DNA of 64,000 nucleotides from JBEVNR01 sp040507985 (GCA_040507985.1 JBEVNR010000014.1:1-64000), one strand, 5' to 3'; shown: positions 33,143-41,769, counted from the first letter of the stretch. The notes: generated by a model not told the origin, from the sequence alone. A program made the numbers and translations.

Positions 33143-35092
33143 TCATGAGGGCATGGCCGCTTCGTTCAAGGCGGCGGCGATAAATTCCGCCAGTTTTTGC
33201 GTCTCTTGCTTTTGCGAGCCAAGACGACGCACCGCCACGGATTCCTCTTCCTGCTCGCGCTTTCCGACCGCTAAAATGATCGGAATTTTTCGGTCGGAAT
33301 GGTATTTAACCTTATAGCTTATTTTTTCGTTTCGCAGGTCAAGCTGCGAACGAAGACCGGCGCGCGTCAGCGTATCGTTCACCTTGCGCGCGTAGTCGGC
33401 GCATTCGTCGGTGATGGGTGCGACGACGGCTTGCACCGGCGCCATCCATAGCGGAAAATGCCCGACGTAATGCTCGATTAAAATGCCGATAAACCGCTCG
33501 AACGATCCGGACAGCGCGCGATGCACCAGCACCGGCCGCTCTTTTTGTCCGCTTGCCGCGACATAGGTGGCGCCCAAGCGTTCGGGCAGCACGAAATCGA
33601 CTTGCACCGTGCCGCATTGCCAATGCCGCCCGATGGCGTCGCGCAGCACGAATTCCAGCTTTGGCCCGTAAAACGCGCCCTCCCCGGGATTGAGCGTATA
33701 TTCCAGCTTCATGGATTTAAGCGCGTTTTCCAGCGCGTTTTCCGCCCGATCCCACACCGCGTCTTCGCCGGCGCGTTTCGCCGGGCGGTCGGAAAATTTG
33801 ACGTAGACGTCGGAGAAGCCAAGGTCGCGATAAATCTCTAAAATCATTTCGCAGCACGAGGCGATCTCGTCTCCCAGTTGATCCTCGGTGCAGAAAATAT
33901 GCCCGTCGTCCTGGGTGAATCCGCGCGCGCGCATTAGGCCGTGGAGCGATCCGGACGGCTCGTTGCGATGCACGTGGCCGAATTCCGCGAAGCGCAGCGG
34001 CAAGTCGCGATAGCTTTTCACGCCCTTATTGAAAATCTGGACGTGCCCCGGGCAACTCATGGGTTTAATCGCCATGGTTTCTTCTTTTTCCGAATGGACG
34101 GTGAAGATCATGTCGCCGAATTTTTCCCAGTGGCCGGACTTTTCCCATAAGCTGCGGCTAAGCAAAATGGGCGTTTTTATTTCGCGGTAGCCGTAGCAGG
34201 AAATTTTTTGCCGAATGTAGGTTTCGAGGCAGCGATAGAGCGTCCAACCGTTCTCGTGCCAAAATGCCTGACCTTGCGCCTCTTCTTGCAGGTGGAACAA
34301 ATCCATCTGCGCGCCGATCTTGCGATGGTCGCGGCGCTCCGCCTCCTCCAGCCGCGTGATATAGGCGTCCAACTCTTTTTTCGACGGCCACGCGGTGCCG
34401 TAAATGCGGTGCAGCATCGGATTTCTCGCGTCGCCCCGCCAATAGGCGCCGGAGGTTTTCGTCAGCTTAAAATATTTTGGAAAGCCCGTGCTTTCGGCGT
34501 GGGGTCCCCGGCATAAATCGGTAAAGTCGCCGTGATGGTAAAGCGACACTTCCTGGTCCTCCGGGATGAAAGCCGCCAACTCTGCCTTAAACGGCTCGCC
34601 TTCCTCCGTAAAGCGGCGCACCGCCTCGTCGCGGCTGACCACTTCGCGGCGAATGGGGAGGTTGCGCTCCATAATTTCGCGCATCCGCGCTTCGATGGCG
34701 GGGAAGTCGTTTTCGGAAAACGGCTCCTCTCGCTTAAAGTCGTAGTAAAAACCGTTTTCGATCGTCGGACCGATGGTCACTTGCACGTCCGGAAACAATT
34801 CCTTCACCGCATGCGCCAGCAAATGGGCGGCGTCGTGGCGCAAAATTTCGGTCCCTTCTTCCGAATCGGCGACGATTAAATCAATGTTGGCGTCGTGGAA
34901 AATCGAGGTATAGAGATCAACCTGCCTGCCGTCCAGTTTTGCGGCCACGGATTTTTTCCGCAATCCCGGAGAAATGGAGGCCGCAACGTCGGCCGGCGTC
35001 GTTCCTTTGGGGAAGGCGCGTACGGCGCCGTCGGGAAAAGCAAGCGAAATATTGTCCGCATGACTTGCGGCTAGCGAAGGACTTTGCGACAT
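33143..35092 (-). CDS. thrS: threonyl-tRNA synthetase
   Basis: A 649-residue class II synthetase. It has a TGS domain (residues ~15-75), an editing domain with RHDAAHLLAHAVKELFP and SLYHHGDFTDLCRGPH, then a catalytic core. The core carries MSCPGHVQIF (zinc cysteine), FRNEP-like VHRNEPSGSLHGLMRARGFTQDD (motif 2, given in part) and the C-terminal anticodon-binding domain. I chose the ATG at 35092 for the normal N-terminus; a start at 35212 would add 40 residues. The infC gene follows 79 bases downstream, the conserved thrS-infC pair. Confidence 0.96.
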   Translation of the reverse strand: MSQSPSLAASHADNISLAFPDGAVRAFPKGTTPADVAASISPGLRKKSVAAKLDGRQVDLYTSIFHDANIDLIVADSEEGTEILRHDAAHLLAHAVKELFPDVQVTIGPTIENGFYYDFKREEPFSENDFPAIEARMREIMERNLPIRREVVSRDEAVRRFTEEGEPFKAELAAFIPEDQEVSLYHHGDFTDLCRGPHAESTGFPKYFKLTKTSGAYWRGDARNPMLHRIYGTAWPSKKELDAYITRLEEAERRDHRKIGAQMDLFHLQEEAQGQAFWHENGWTLYRCLETYIRQKISCYGYREIKTPILLSRSLWEKSGHWEKFGDMIFTVHSEKEETMAIKPMSCPGHVQIFNKGVKSYRDLPLRFAEFGHVHRNEPSGSLHGLMRARGFTQDDGHIFCTEDQLGDEIASCCEMILEIYRDLGFSDVYVKFSDRPAKRAGEDAVWDRAENALENALKSMKLEYTLNPGEGAFYGPKLEFVLRDAIGRHWQCGTVQVDFVLPERLGATYVAASGQKERPVLVHRALSGSFERFIGILIEHYVGHFPLWMAPVQAVVAPITDECADYARKVNDTLTRAGLRSQLDLRNEKISYKVKYHSDRKIPIILAVGKREQEEESVAVRRLGSQKQETQKLAEFIAAALNEAAMPS

Positions 35093-35274
35093 CAGTGAAA
35101 CGTCAGCATCATAAAGGCGCAAATGGTCGCGCCGACGAGATGTATCATATCGGGGGCGAAGTGCATGGAATTTACCCGGCGCCTGTAACGTTAACGATGA
35201 AAACGACGGCACTTATTTAAAAACAAAACGCGCGTTTGTCAACGGCATATTTCAACAAGGCCGAACGCCGCGCC

Positions 35275-36261
35275 TCACTTTTCCTTCGTTGCCAGCGACG
35301 CCGTCAACTCTTCCATGTCTTTCGGCGGAGCGCAACGAAAATGCATCTTCTCTTCCGTCAGCGGGTGGGTGAAACATAGTTCCGCCGCATGCAGGGCTTG
35401 CCTGCCGAAGGCGGCGCAAGCGTTTCTTGCCTCGTCCGAAAGCGTTTTCGGCGTCGCCGAGCGATTGCCGCCATACAATTTGTCTCCTATCAGCGGACAT
35501 TTGCGATGCTGCATATGGACGCGAATCTGGTGCGTCCTTCCGGTTTCCAGCCGGCATTCCACCAACGACGCCGCGCCGCCGGCATAACGGCACAGGGTGG
35601 AATAATGGGTGACGGCGCGCCTTCCCGTCGCAATCGCGGCCATTTTCGTGCGCGCCGTCGGGTGACGCCCTACGGGAACGTCGATAACGCCGGAGGGAGG
35701 CGTCGGCGCTCCCCAACATAGGGCGAGATACGTTCTTTTCACCTCCCTCTCCGCAATCATGCGCGAGAGCAGCCAATGCGCCCGGTCGGTTCTCGCGACG
35801 AGCATAAGCCCGGAGGTGTCGCGGTCGAGCCGATGGACAATGCCGGGGCGGTCTTCTCCCGACCCCTTCGGCAGGGCTTCCCCATATCTGGCCAGCAAGG
35901 CGTGCGCTACCGTGTCGTCGCCCGTTCCGGCGCCGGGGTGCGCGGTCATTCCCGCCGGCTTGTTTATGACCGCCAGCCATTCGTCCTCATACGTCACGGG
36001 CAACGTCAGCCCGGGTGCGGGAGAAAGAAGGGGGCGCGGCTCTTTAGGGGGGATGCGCGCCGCATACCGCTCGCCCTCCCTGACCGTGCGCTTCGGCGAA
36101 AGCGCGACGCCGGAAGTTTCCTCGATCACCTCGCCCGACTCGACGGCGCGGCGCACCGCCACGCGCGAGCAGCGCGACTCAAGCATCGCGGCCAAAAATT
36201 TGTCGAGCCGCGCGCCGCTCCATGCCGAGTCTACCGCGAATACAAGCGAATCGCTTTCCAT
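35275..36261 (-). CDS. rluD: RluD-type 23S rRNA pseudouridine synthase
   Basis: A 328-residue pseudouridine synthase with an N-terminal S4 RNA-binding domain (GARLDKFLAAML, RVAVRRAVESGEV) and a catalytic domain. VHRLDRDTSGLMLVAR contains the catalytic aspartate (about residue 145). WLAVINKPAGMTAHPGAG and GRTHQIRVHMQH are also standard. RluD modifies helix 69 of 23S rRNA, but RluC cannot be excluded from sequence alone. The ATG at 36261 lacks a strong ribosome binding site; a start at 36324 would add 21 residues. Confidence 0.88.
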   Translation of the reverse strand: MESDSLVFAVDSAWSGARLDKFLAAMLESRCSRVAVRRAVESGEVIEETSGVALSPKRTVREGERYAARIPPKEPRPLLSPAPGLTLPVTYEDEWLAVINKPAGMTAHPGAGTGDDTVAHALLARYGEALPKGSGEDRPGIVHRLDRDTSGLMLVARTDRAHWLLSRMIAEREVKRTYLALCWGAPTPPSGVIDVPVGRHPTARTKMAAIATGRRAVTHYSTLCRYAGGAASLVECRLETGRTHQIRVHMQHRKCPLIGDKLYGGNRSATPKTLSDEARNACAAFGRQALHAAELCFTHPLTEEKMHFRCAPPKDMEELTASLATKEK

Positions 36262-36469
36262 AATGACATAGCGTTTTTCATCTATTACGAAGCGCGGACG
36301 GAAACGCGTTCCGCGCACGGGCATATTTTTGCATTTTCGTTAAGGTTTGTCTTGCTAATTCGCAAAAAATATTGTAAGGCTATCAACAGTTTTCCGCTTG
36401 GAAATTAGCATTCGTTAATGTATACTAGCAAATAGTTAATTTTTGCCTATAGAATTCACGGGGTGATGG

Positions 36470-37555
36470 ATGAATAAGACGTTAATGGCGCTGTCTGCCG
36501 TCGGTATGGTTTCCGCAAGCGCGGCGCATGCGACCGAAGGATTGTACGGCGGTTTCGGCATGGGGGCAAGCCTCATGCATAGCCAGGGCATGGACGCCGC
36601 AGGCGGAGGAGCGGCCAGCTTCGATACTGACCATGATTTAGGCCCCGCCGCAAATTTAAGTCTGGGCTACGGATTAAAGAACGGCCTTCGCCTTGAGCTC
36701 GAAGCCGGTTACGGGTTTAACCAAATTGATTCCATGGATGGCGTGGCGGCCACCGGCGACGCCGAGGCGTTTAGCTACATGGGAAACGTCTATTACGATT
36801 TTTATAATAGCACCGCCTTCACGCCTTACGTTGGCGCGGGCGCCGGCGGCATGACGTTGCTGCTTGACGATTACGTCACTCCCGCCAACGGACGCATCAG
36901 CAAAAAAGATACGAGCTTCGTCGCGCAAGGCATCGCCGGCATTACCTACGACTTCAGCAATTACGTCGATTTATATGCCGATTATCGCTATCTGGCGTCG
37001 CTTAAAGATTTTGAATACAACACGAATAGCGGCGCTCTATACGACAGCGACTACAAAGCCAGCACCTTTATGTTAGGATTGCGCGTTGCGCTGAACAAAA
37101 AGAATGAAGGTCCCGCCGTCGTCGAGCCTCAAGTGCAGGATTGGCGTCCCGTGCAGGCGCCCCCTCCGCCTCCCCCGACGCAAGAAAAAATGGCCCCGCG
37201 CGAGCCGTCCGAAATTTCCCGCTCCTATCTGGTGTTTTTTGACTTTGACCGCTCGAGCTTAACCACCGCCGCGCAAGACGTGATAGGTAAAGCCGTGCAA
37301 GACGCGCAAAGCGTCGACTTGATTCGCTTTGAAGTCACCGGTCACGCCGACCGTTCCGGGGCGAACGCCTATAACGACAAATTGTCGCTTCAACGCGCCG
37401 AAACGGTAAAGAAAAAATTGGTGGCCATGGGCATTCCCGCCGACCTTATTTCCGTTCGTGCGAAAGGCGAAAACGAACCTCTTATTCCGACCGATGACGG
37501 CGTGCGCGAACCACAAAACCGTCGCGTTGAAATTCTCTACACGGTGCGTAAATAA
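36470..37555 (+). CDS. OmpA-family outer-membrane protein
   Basis: A 361-residue protein. It has a signal peptide (cut after AAHA, about residue 21) and an eight-strand barrel-like domain with alternating aromatic and glycine residues (about 25-215). A proline-rich hinge (PPPPPPTQEK, about 228) leads to an OmpA C-terminal peptidoglycan-binding domain with YLVFFDFDRSSLT and VTGHADRSGANAYNDKLSLQRAETV. It links the outer membrane to the cell wall. GGGGTG lies upstream of the ATG, and a strong terminator follows. AT-rich DNA upstream, including GTATACT, suits a strong promoter. Confidence 0.92.
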   Translation: MNKTLMALSAVGMVSASAAHATEGLYGGFGMGASLMHSQGMDAAGGGAASFDTDHDLGPAANLSLGYGLKNGLRLELEAGYGFNQIDSMDGVAATGDAEAFSYMGNVYYDFYNSTAFTPYVGAGAGGMTLLLDDYVTPANGRISKKDTSFVAQGIAGITYDFSNYVDLYADYRYLASLKDFEYNTNSGALYDSDYKASTFMLGLRVALNKKNEGPAVVEPQVQDWRPVQAPPPPPPTQEKMAPREPSEISRSYLVFFDFDRSSLTTAAQDVIGKAVQDAQSVDLIRFEVTGHADRSGANAYNDKLSLQRAETVKKKLVAMGIPADLISVRAKGENEPLIPTDDGVREPQNRRVEILYTVRK

Positions 37556-37563
37556 ATTAATCG

Positions 37564-37619
37564 ACGACGCTTGCTTATTGACTTTATAAGTAAGCGTCGT
37601 TGATGCTTTTCTGTTTTTA
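37564..37619 (+). terminator. terminator of the OmpA-family gene
   Basis: ACGACGCTTGCTTAT pairs with ATAAGTAAGCGTCGT (one mismatch) around a short loop. A T-rich stretch follows at about 37607-37625. Confidence 0.75.
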
Positions 37620-37654
37620 TTTTTTGAAATCTTTGGAAAAACGACGTATTAATG

Positions 37655-37713
37655 GAGTCTGCATACACTTTTTTAACCATAGATCGGTGCAGCTAAACGA
37701 GACAATTTTTAGG
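37655..37713 (-). repeat. family B repeat, copy B2 (inverted)
   Basis: Reverse complement of the family B pattern: AGTCTGCATACACTTTTTTA, then CCATAGATCGG and AGCTAAACGAGACAATTTTT. It pairs with copy B3 88 bases away. Confidence 0.75.
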
Positions 37714-37800
37714 GACTTTTTTAACGAGAATTCGGTACGTTTCTGACGTAATAGCAAGCTATGTTTGAAAAAACATACCAAATTCGCAGAAAAAATATCA

Positions 37801-37855
37801 AAACTCAACCTTTCTATCTACGCCGGTCTATGGTTCAAAAAGTACATGCAGTCCG
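37801..37855 (+). repeat. family B repeat, copy B3
   Basis: Contains ATCTACGCCGGTCTATGGTT and CAAAAAGTACATGCAGTCC. With B2 it forms a long inverted repeat between the convergent OmpA-family and xerC genes. A smaller hairpin, TATGTTTGAAAAAACATA, lies between them. Confidence 0.75.
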
Positions 37856-37890
37856 GATTCAATCATCGAAAAAACCGTTGCATATACGCT

Positions 37891-38853
37891 TTATTCCGTC
37901 TCTTTTCGTTTTTTTGCCCGGGGATGCGCCGCCATATATTCCCTGTTCATGCGCGCGTCGCTGAGTTTCGCGTAAATTTCCGTCGAGCTGAGATAGGCAT
38001 GGCCGAGCAATTCCTGAATCACGCGCAGATCGCCGTCTTTTTCCAACAAATCGGTGGCGAAGCCGTGGCGAAGCGAGTGCGGGGAAATATGCTCTCCTAA
38101 CCCCATGGCACGTCTTGCCGTTCGCAGGCGCCGCCTCGCCATGTCCGGATGCAGCCTTTTTCCTTGCGTTCCGATGAAGAGCGGTTCGTCCGGAACGGCG
38201 CCGCGCAATTCTTTATATGCCTCGACGTGCGCCGCCACATAGGCGGTAACGGGAATGAGGCGCTCCTTATTGCCTTTTCCGACGATAGTGACGCCGCGCG
38301 TCTCGGCGCCTATGTTGCCCGCGTTCAGCGCCAGCGCTTCGGAGATGCGCATGCCGGTGCCGTATAGTAGCACGAACAACGACACGTCGCGCGCGACGAC
38401 GTCCGGCGGGTCGTCAGGATATATCTCCTTCCACGAGCGCAGCAGGGCCGTTACGTCGGTATGGGCCGCCGGCTTCGGCAATAATTTTTCCTTGCGGGCG
38501 AAACGTAGCGAGAAGGCGGCCTCGTTTTCTCCGTAGCCGCGTTTTTGCAAGAATCTATAAAAATTTCTGACGGCGCTTAATCCCACGTTCGACGACCGCC
38601 CCGCCACTCCGCGCTTTTGCATGGAAGAAAGCCAGGCGCGCCCGTCTTGCACCGTGGCGGAAATAACGTCCTCCGTCGTTGCCGCCCTTCCTCGTCCGCG
38701 CGATAGCGTGCCGACATAGTCGATAACGTTGCGTTCGTACACGGTAAGCGTATGGGAAGAGACGCGCTTCAGGTCGCGAAGGTAGTTGCGCCATTCGCCG
38801 AACAGGGTCGCCGCGTCGGGAGCGAAGGGCAAAAGGGCGTCGCTATCGCTCAC
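37891..38853 (-). CDS. xerC: tyrosine recombinase, XerC type
   Basis: A 320-residue recombinase with a core-binding domain (about residues 15-110) and a catalytic domain. Catalytic residues: arginine in GTGMRISEAL (about 172), HSLRHGFATDLLE, LLGHAYLSSTEIYAKL with tyrosine near 293. The GDLRVIQELLGH...SSTEIY pattern fits XerC, partner of XerD at dif. The tail YMAAHPRAKKRKETE is basic. It starts with GTG overlapping the ubiG stop (GTGA), so it is coupled to ubiG. Confidence 0.88.
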   Translation of the reverse strand: MSDSDALLPFAPDAATLFGEWRNYLRDLKRVSSHTLTVYERNVIDYVGTLSRGRGRAATTEDVISATVQDGRAWLSSMQKRGVAGRSSNVGLSAVRNFYRFLQKRGYGENEAAFSLRFARKEKLLPKPAAHTDVTALLRSWKEIYPDDPPDVVARDVSLFVLLYGTGMRISEALALNAGNIGAETRGVTIVGKGNKERLIPVTAYVAAHVEAYKELRGAVPDEPLFIGTQGKRLHPDMARRRLRTARRAMGLGEHISPHSLRHGFATDLLEKDGDLRVIQELLGHAYLSSTEIYAKLSDARMNREYMAAHPRAKKRKETE

Positions 38854-39584
38854 GGCGCCTTATGTCCGCACACGACGTAGTTGACGGATAAATTTTTCCC
38901 CCTTTTCCATTGTCGCCCGATAAAGTCGTAGGTAAAGCCGGAAGCGTCGCATATCTCCAAGCCGTTTCGCTCCATCTGCGCCATGACGTCGTAAGGGAGC
39001 AGAAATTTTTTCCAGTCGTGCGTGCCGCGCGGCAACCAGCGCAATAGATATTCCGCGCCGACGATGGCCTGCAAGAACGACGTCGCGGTTTTATTGAGCG
39101 TCGATACGATAACCATGCCTCCCGGAGCGGCGGCGGCGCATGCCCGGCGCAAAAACGCGGCGACGTCGCTCACGTGCTCCGCGACTTCCAGCGCAAGCAC
39201 GACGTCAAATTTTTCGCGGTCTTGCTCTCCGATCTCGCGACATTCGTACAGGGCCGATATGCCGGAACGCTCGGCGTGCAGGCGGGCGACGGCGATATTT
39301 TTTTCGGAGCCGTCCACTCCCGTGACGCAGGCTCCCAGCCGGGCCATGGGTTCCGCCGCCAACCCGCCGCCGCATCCGACGTCGAGCAGATTTTTGCCGA
39401 ACAAGGGCGACTTGCCGTCTTCCCGCTTTTCGAAGCGCGCTTCGGCCATGGAGACGACGTAGTCGAGGCGCGTCGGGTTAAACGCGTGGAGCGGCTTAAA
39501 CGGGCCGGACTCGTCCCACCACGCGTCGGCGAGGCGCGAGAATTTTTCTATTTCCGCGGGGTCTAGCGTGGTGGCGTCGGGCAT
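38850..39584 (-). CDS. ubiG: ubiquinone biosynthesis O-methyltransferase
   Basis: A 244-residue SAM-dependent methyltransferase that carries out both O-methylations of ubiquinone synthesis. The N-terminal FSRLADAWWDESGPFKPLHAFNPTRLDY is diagnostic of UbiG (shown in parts: WWDESGPFKPLHAFNP). LLDVGCGGGLAAEPMARLG is the SAM site (about residue 68), and LALEVAEHVSD and STLNKTATSF follow. Four-base overlap with xerC. Divergent from the FliW-like gene. Confidence 0.95.
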   Translation of the reverse strand: MPDATTLDPAEIEKFSRLADAWWDESGPFKPLHAFNPTRLDYVVSMAEARFEKREDGKSPLFGKNLLDVGCGGGLAAEPMARLGACVTGVDGSEKNIAVARLHAERSGISALYECREIGEQDREKFDVVLALEVAEHVSDVAAFLRRACAAAAPGGMVIVSTLNKTATSFLQAIVGAEYLLRWLPRGTHDWKKFLLPYDVMAQMERNGLEICDASGFTYDFIGRQWKRGKNLSVNYVVCGHKAP

Positions 39585-39736
39585 GTCGGTTCAAACCTGG
39601 CGATCTTTTTTAATAGGATGATCTTACTACCGAAAAAAGCGCCTGACAAAGGTTTATTATAGCGCAAGCTATCGCAAGTCACGTAAAGTTAAGCCTTTAG
39701 CGCTATCGTTAATAAAGAAACGCAGCGATAACGGAC

Positions 39737-40270
39737 ATGTCTTTTATGAAAACGATACGCGACGCCAAGGGAGAGGCAATCACCTTTCGTGATTGCGCTT
39801 CGCCCGCGCTCCAAGGGGAACGCATGGTCCATAACCGTTTTGGCGTGCTTAACATTTTCCCTGAGCGCGCCGTTTACGTGAAGGGAGGGCTGATAGGATT
39901 TCCTCAAGAGCGGGAATATTGCCTGACGGACTATCCCGGACGAGACGAATTTAAGCTGCTGCAATCCATAACCGACGACGATTTATGCTTTATCGTATTG
40001 CCTGCCGCGCCCGAAGGAGGGTATTATTACCCGGAGCATGCCGAAGAGTTGTGCGCGCTGGTGGACGCCGCGCCGGACGCAGCCGTGTTTTTGTTCGTGG
40101 TGAGCGTGGCGCAAAAAGCGGGGAAACGCGTCGTTACGTTTAACGGCAAGGCGCCCGTCGTCGTCAACGTCGATAAAAAATACGCCGTCCAACGCGCGCT
40201 TTCCTATCGATGCTATAACGTGCGGCAAGAAGTCAAGGCGGAAAAAAAGGCATATATCAAGGAAGCATGA
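39737..40270 (+). CDS. FliW-like protein
   Basis: A 177-residue protein resembling FliW, the flagellar assembly factor that binds flagellin and antagonises CsrA. Supporting segments: GGLIGFPQEREYCLTDYP (FliW: F..GIPGF), FKLLQSITDDDLCFIVLP (LQS..D..LAF.V), VFLFVVSVAQKAG, and VTFNGKAPVVVNVDKKYAVQ (T.NL.API.IN). No flagellin, csrA or other flagellar gene is in the window. FliW is best known from Firmicutes, Spirochaetes and Campylobacterota. An ATG nine bases inside the frame is an alternative start. Confidence 0.65.
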   Translation: MSFMKTIRDAKGEAITFRDCASPALQGERMVHNRFGVLNIFPERAVYVKGGLIGFPQEREYCLTDYPGRDEFKLLQSITDDDLCFIVLPAAPEGGYYYPEHAEELCALVDAAPDAAVFLFVVSVAQKAGKRVVTFNGKAPVVVNVDKKYAVQRALSYRCYNVRQEVKAEKKAYIKEA

Positions 40271-40377
40271 CGCGCAGCGGCGTTGGTTAATCATGAATGT
40301 CGATTTTAATGATGGCGTTTTTATGCGTGCAGCGTTACGATGCGCTCACGATGTAAGAACGCGTAAGGATTATCGTT

Positions 40378-40935
40378 ATGAAAAAAATCGCATATTTATC
40401 AACTTTACTGTTCGTTGTGGCAGCTTCGCCGGCATTTGCGCAAAGCCCATATTATGGGTCCATTAAGGGTATTTACGTTCCCGGGCAAGACGTAGGGTCG
40501 CGCGATTACGACAACGGGTGGGGCGTCGGGCTGGCCCTGGGCAAGAATATTGGTCCGAACGTGCGCACCGAAGCGGAACTTTTCCACATCCAATCCGACG
40601 TCGACGCGCCGGGAGGCGGAAAGCTTCGCCTGAGTTCCGCCATGGCGAACATGTATTATGACGTGCCGACCGGCACCGCCGTCACTCCTTATGTGGGCGC
40701 CGGCCTTGGCGGAATTTACGGAGAGGCCACGTCCAACGGCTTGACAGACGACGACGATTTCGGTTTCGGCTATCAATTCATGGCCGGCGCAAACGTCACC
40801 TTAGGCAACGGGCATGCCTTTTATGCGGGGTATCGTTATTTAGACGGCACGGATTTAGACGTATCCGGAGGAAGGGACGTTCAGCTAGGATCGCACAACG
40901 TCGAGGCCGGATATCGCATTCCGTTCGCCATGTAG
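40378..40935 (+). CDS. small outer-membrane beta-barrel protein
   Basis: A 185-residue porin-like protein. It has a signal peptide (cut after AFA, residue 21), then alternating strands ending in the aromatic-terminated AGYRIPFAM. TPYVGAGLGGIYGE and FYAGYRYLDGTDL match the OmpA-barrel/opacity protein group, the same pattern as in the OmpA-family gene at 36470, but without the peptidoglycan-binding domain. TAAGGA precedes the ATG. Role unknown; possibly adhesion or structure. Confidence 0.82.
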   Translation: MKKIAYLSTLLFVVAASPAFAQSPYYGSIKGIYVPGQDVGSRDYDNGWGVGLALGKNIGPNVRTEAELFHIQSDVDAPGGGKLRLSSAMANMYYDVPTGTAVTPYVGAGLGGIYGEATSNGLTDDDDFGFGYQFMAGANVTLGNGHAFYAGYRYLDGTDLDVSGGRDVQLGSHNVEAGYRIPFAM

Positions 40936-40946
40936 GTTAATATTAC

Positions 40947-41103
40947 ACCTCTTGCATAACTCTACTGCCATAACTCTGCTGCGGCGGGCGTATGCGTCAG
41001 ATATTCCGCTTCCAAAATCCTCACGTACCAAACGTACGCTACGGTTTTGTCAACGGAATATTTTAGCCTCCGCCTTGCCGCTAGCTAAGTTATGGAAGAG
41101 GTT
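40947..41103. repeat. family A palindromic repeat, copy A4
   Basis: Begins ACCTCTTGCATAACTC and ends AGTTATGGAAGAGGT. The centre has AAATCCTCACGTACC and AACGTACGCTACGG. Also present is a nested inner palindrome: ATTCCGCTTCCAAAATCC against TTTTGTCAACGGAAT. Confidence 0.75.
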
Positions 41104-41105
41104 TA

Positions 41106-41186
41106 TTACAGCCTGATGCGAATTATAGCCCTTACCGCCTGCAAAATCTTTTTGACCTTATACTCGCTTAAAGGTCTGTTATTCAT
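41106..41186 (-). pseudogene. truncated transposase start (IS1595-like)
   Basis: A 26-residue frame with its own AAGGA site and ATG. The first residues, MNNRPLSEYKVKKIL, resemble the N-terminus of IS1595-family transposases, which commonly begin with LSEYKIKKI. After that the sequence loses resemblance and stops next to repeat A4. It reads as a remnant of an insertion sequence cut by deletion or by insertion of the repeat. Confidence 0.4.
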
Positions 41187-41260
41187 AGTAATTTCCTTAT
41201 GACGGATAGTTTTGGCGCTAGTCAAGGATCTTATGAATTACTTCTTGAACTAAAAAATCC

Positions 41261-41317
41261 CTAAAAATCGTCTCGTTTAGCTACGTCGGTCTATGGCTCA
41301 AAAAGTGCATAGAGCCT
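41261..41317 (+). repeat. family B repeat, copy B4
   Basis: CTAAAAATCGTCTCGTTTAG, then CTACGTCGGTCTATGGCTC and AAAAAGTGCATAGAGCCTG. Closely matches copy B5. Confidence 0.8.
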
Positions 41318-41332
41318 GGGTCGGGACGACGA

Positions 41333-41516
41333 TTAAAACCATCGTAATTTTTTAAAAATCCATACTTGCGCGACGATTAGCGTGGCGAGAAGTCCGCAAA
41401 ATATCGGGAACGCATGCGGGCCGTTTGCCCCGGGCAGGCCGGTTAAAAATCCGAGCGGCAGGAAGATGGAGGCGAACACCTTACCGGACGCTAAAACTCC
41501 TCTCGCATAAGGGTTT
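41333..41516 (-). pseudogene. C-terminal fragment of a ZntB/CorA-like transporter
   Basis: An open stretch of about 60 codons without a proper start. It encodes VFASIFLPLGFLTGLPGA and, further on, a second hydrophobic helix ending QVWIFKKLRWF. This is the two-helix end of ZntB/CorA metal transporters. The loop normally holding the G(M/I)N motif is shortened (LTGLPGANGPHAF). The rest of the gene is absent; tRNA-Ile lies just beyond. A decayed remnant is the best reading. Confidence 0.6.
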
Positions 41517-41546
41517 TATGCCGTTTTTCGGCATGTGTTTGCAAGA

Positions 41547-41623
41547 TGGTGGGTTCGAGTGGACTTGAACCACTGACCTCTCGGTTATCAGCCGAGTGCT
41601 CTAACCAGCTGAGCTACGAACCC
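41547..41623 (-). tRNA. tRNA-Ile (GAT)
   Basis: The minus strand folds into a full cloverleaf. Acceptor GGGTTCG pairs with CGAACCC, the D-arm is GCTCAGCTGGTTAGAGC, the anticodon loop CTGATAA carries GAT, the T-arm has GGTTCAAGTCC, and CCA is encoded at 41547-41549. A short hairpin (ATGCCGAAAAACGGCAT) follows on the same strand. Confidence 0.95.
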
Positions 41624-41769
41624 TTGGGCGCCATTCATCAAAGCGTCTCTTTTCGCTTGATCGGGGTGTTTTACTCCAAACCTTCATAGGCGTCAACGTT
41701 TTGCTTTTCGTTTTGCCGTAAAAAGCGGTAGTGTTTACGTTTCTTCCCATAACCGCATAATTAAGCGCC

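Larger units (their letters stand above)
40936..41546. other. repeat- and pseudogene-filled intergenic scar
   Basis: About 610 bases containing, in order, a family A repeat, a truncated transposase start, a family B repeat and a zntB-like fragment, each listed separately. No intact gene is present. Confidence 0.7.

Noticed and set aside
36405..36445. Possible dif site around GTTAATGTATACTAGCAAATAG
   Set aside because: The central TGTATA is suggestive, but the flanking arms do not match XerC and XerD binding sites or each other. It is more likely promoter sequence of the OmpA-family gene.
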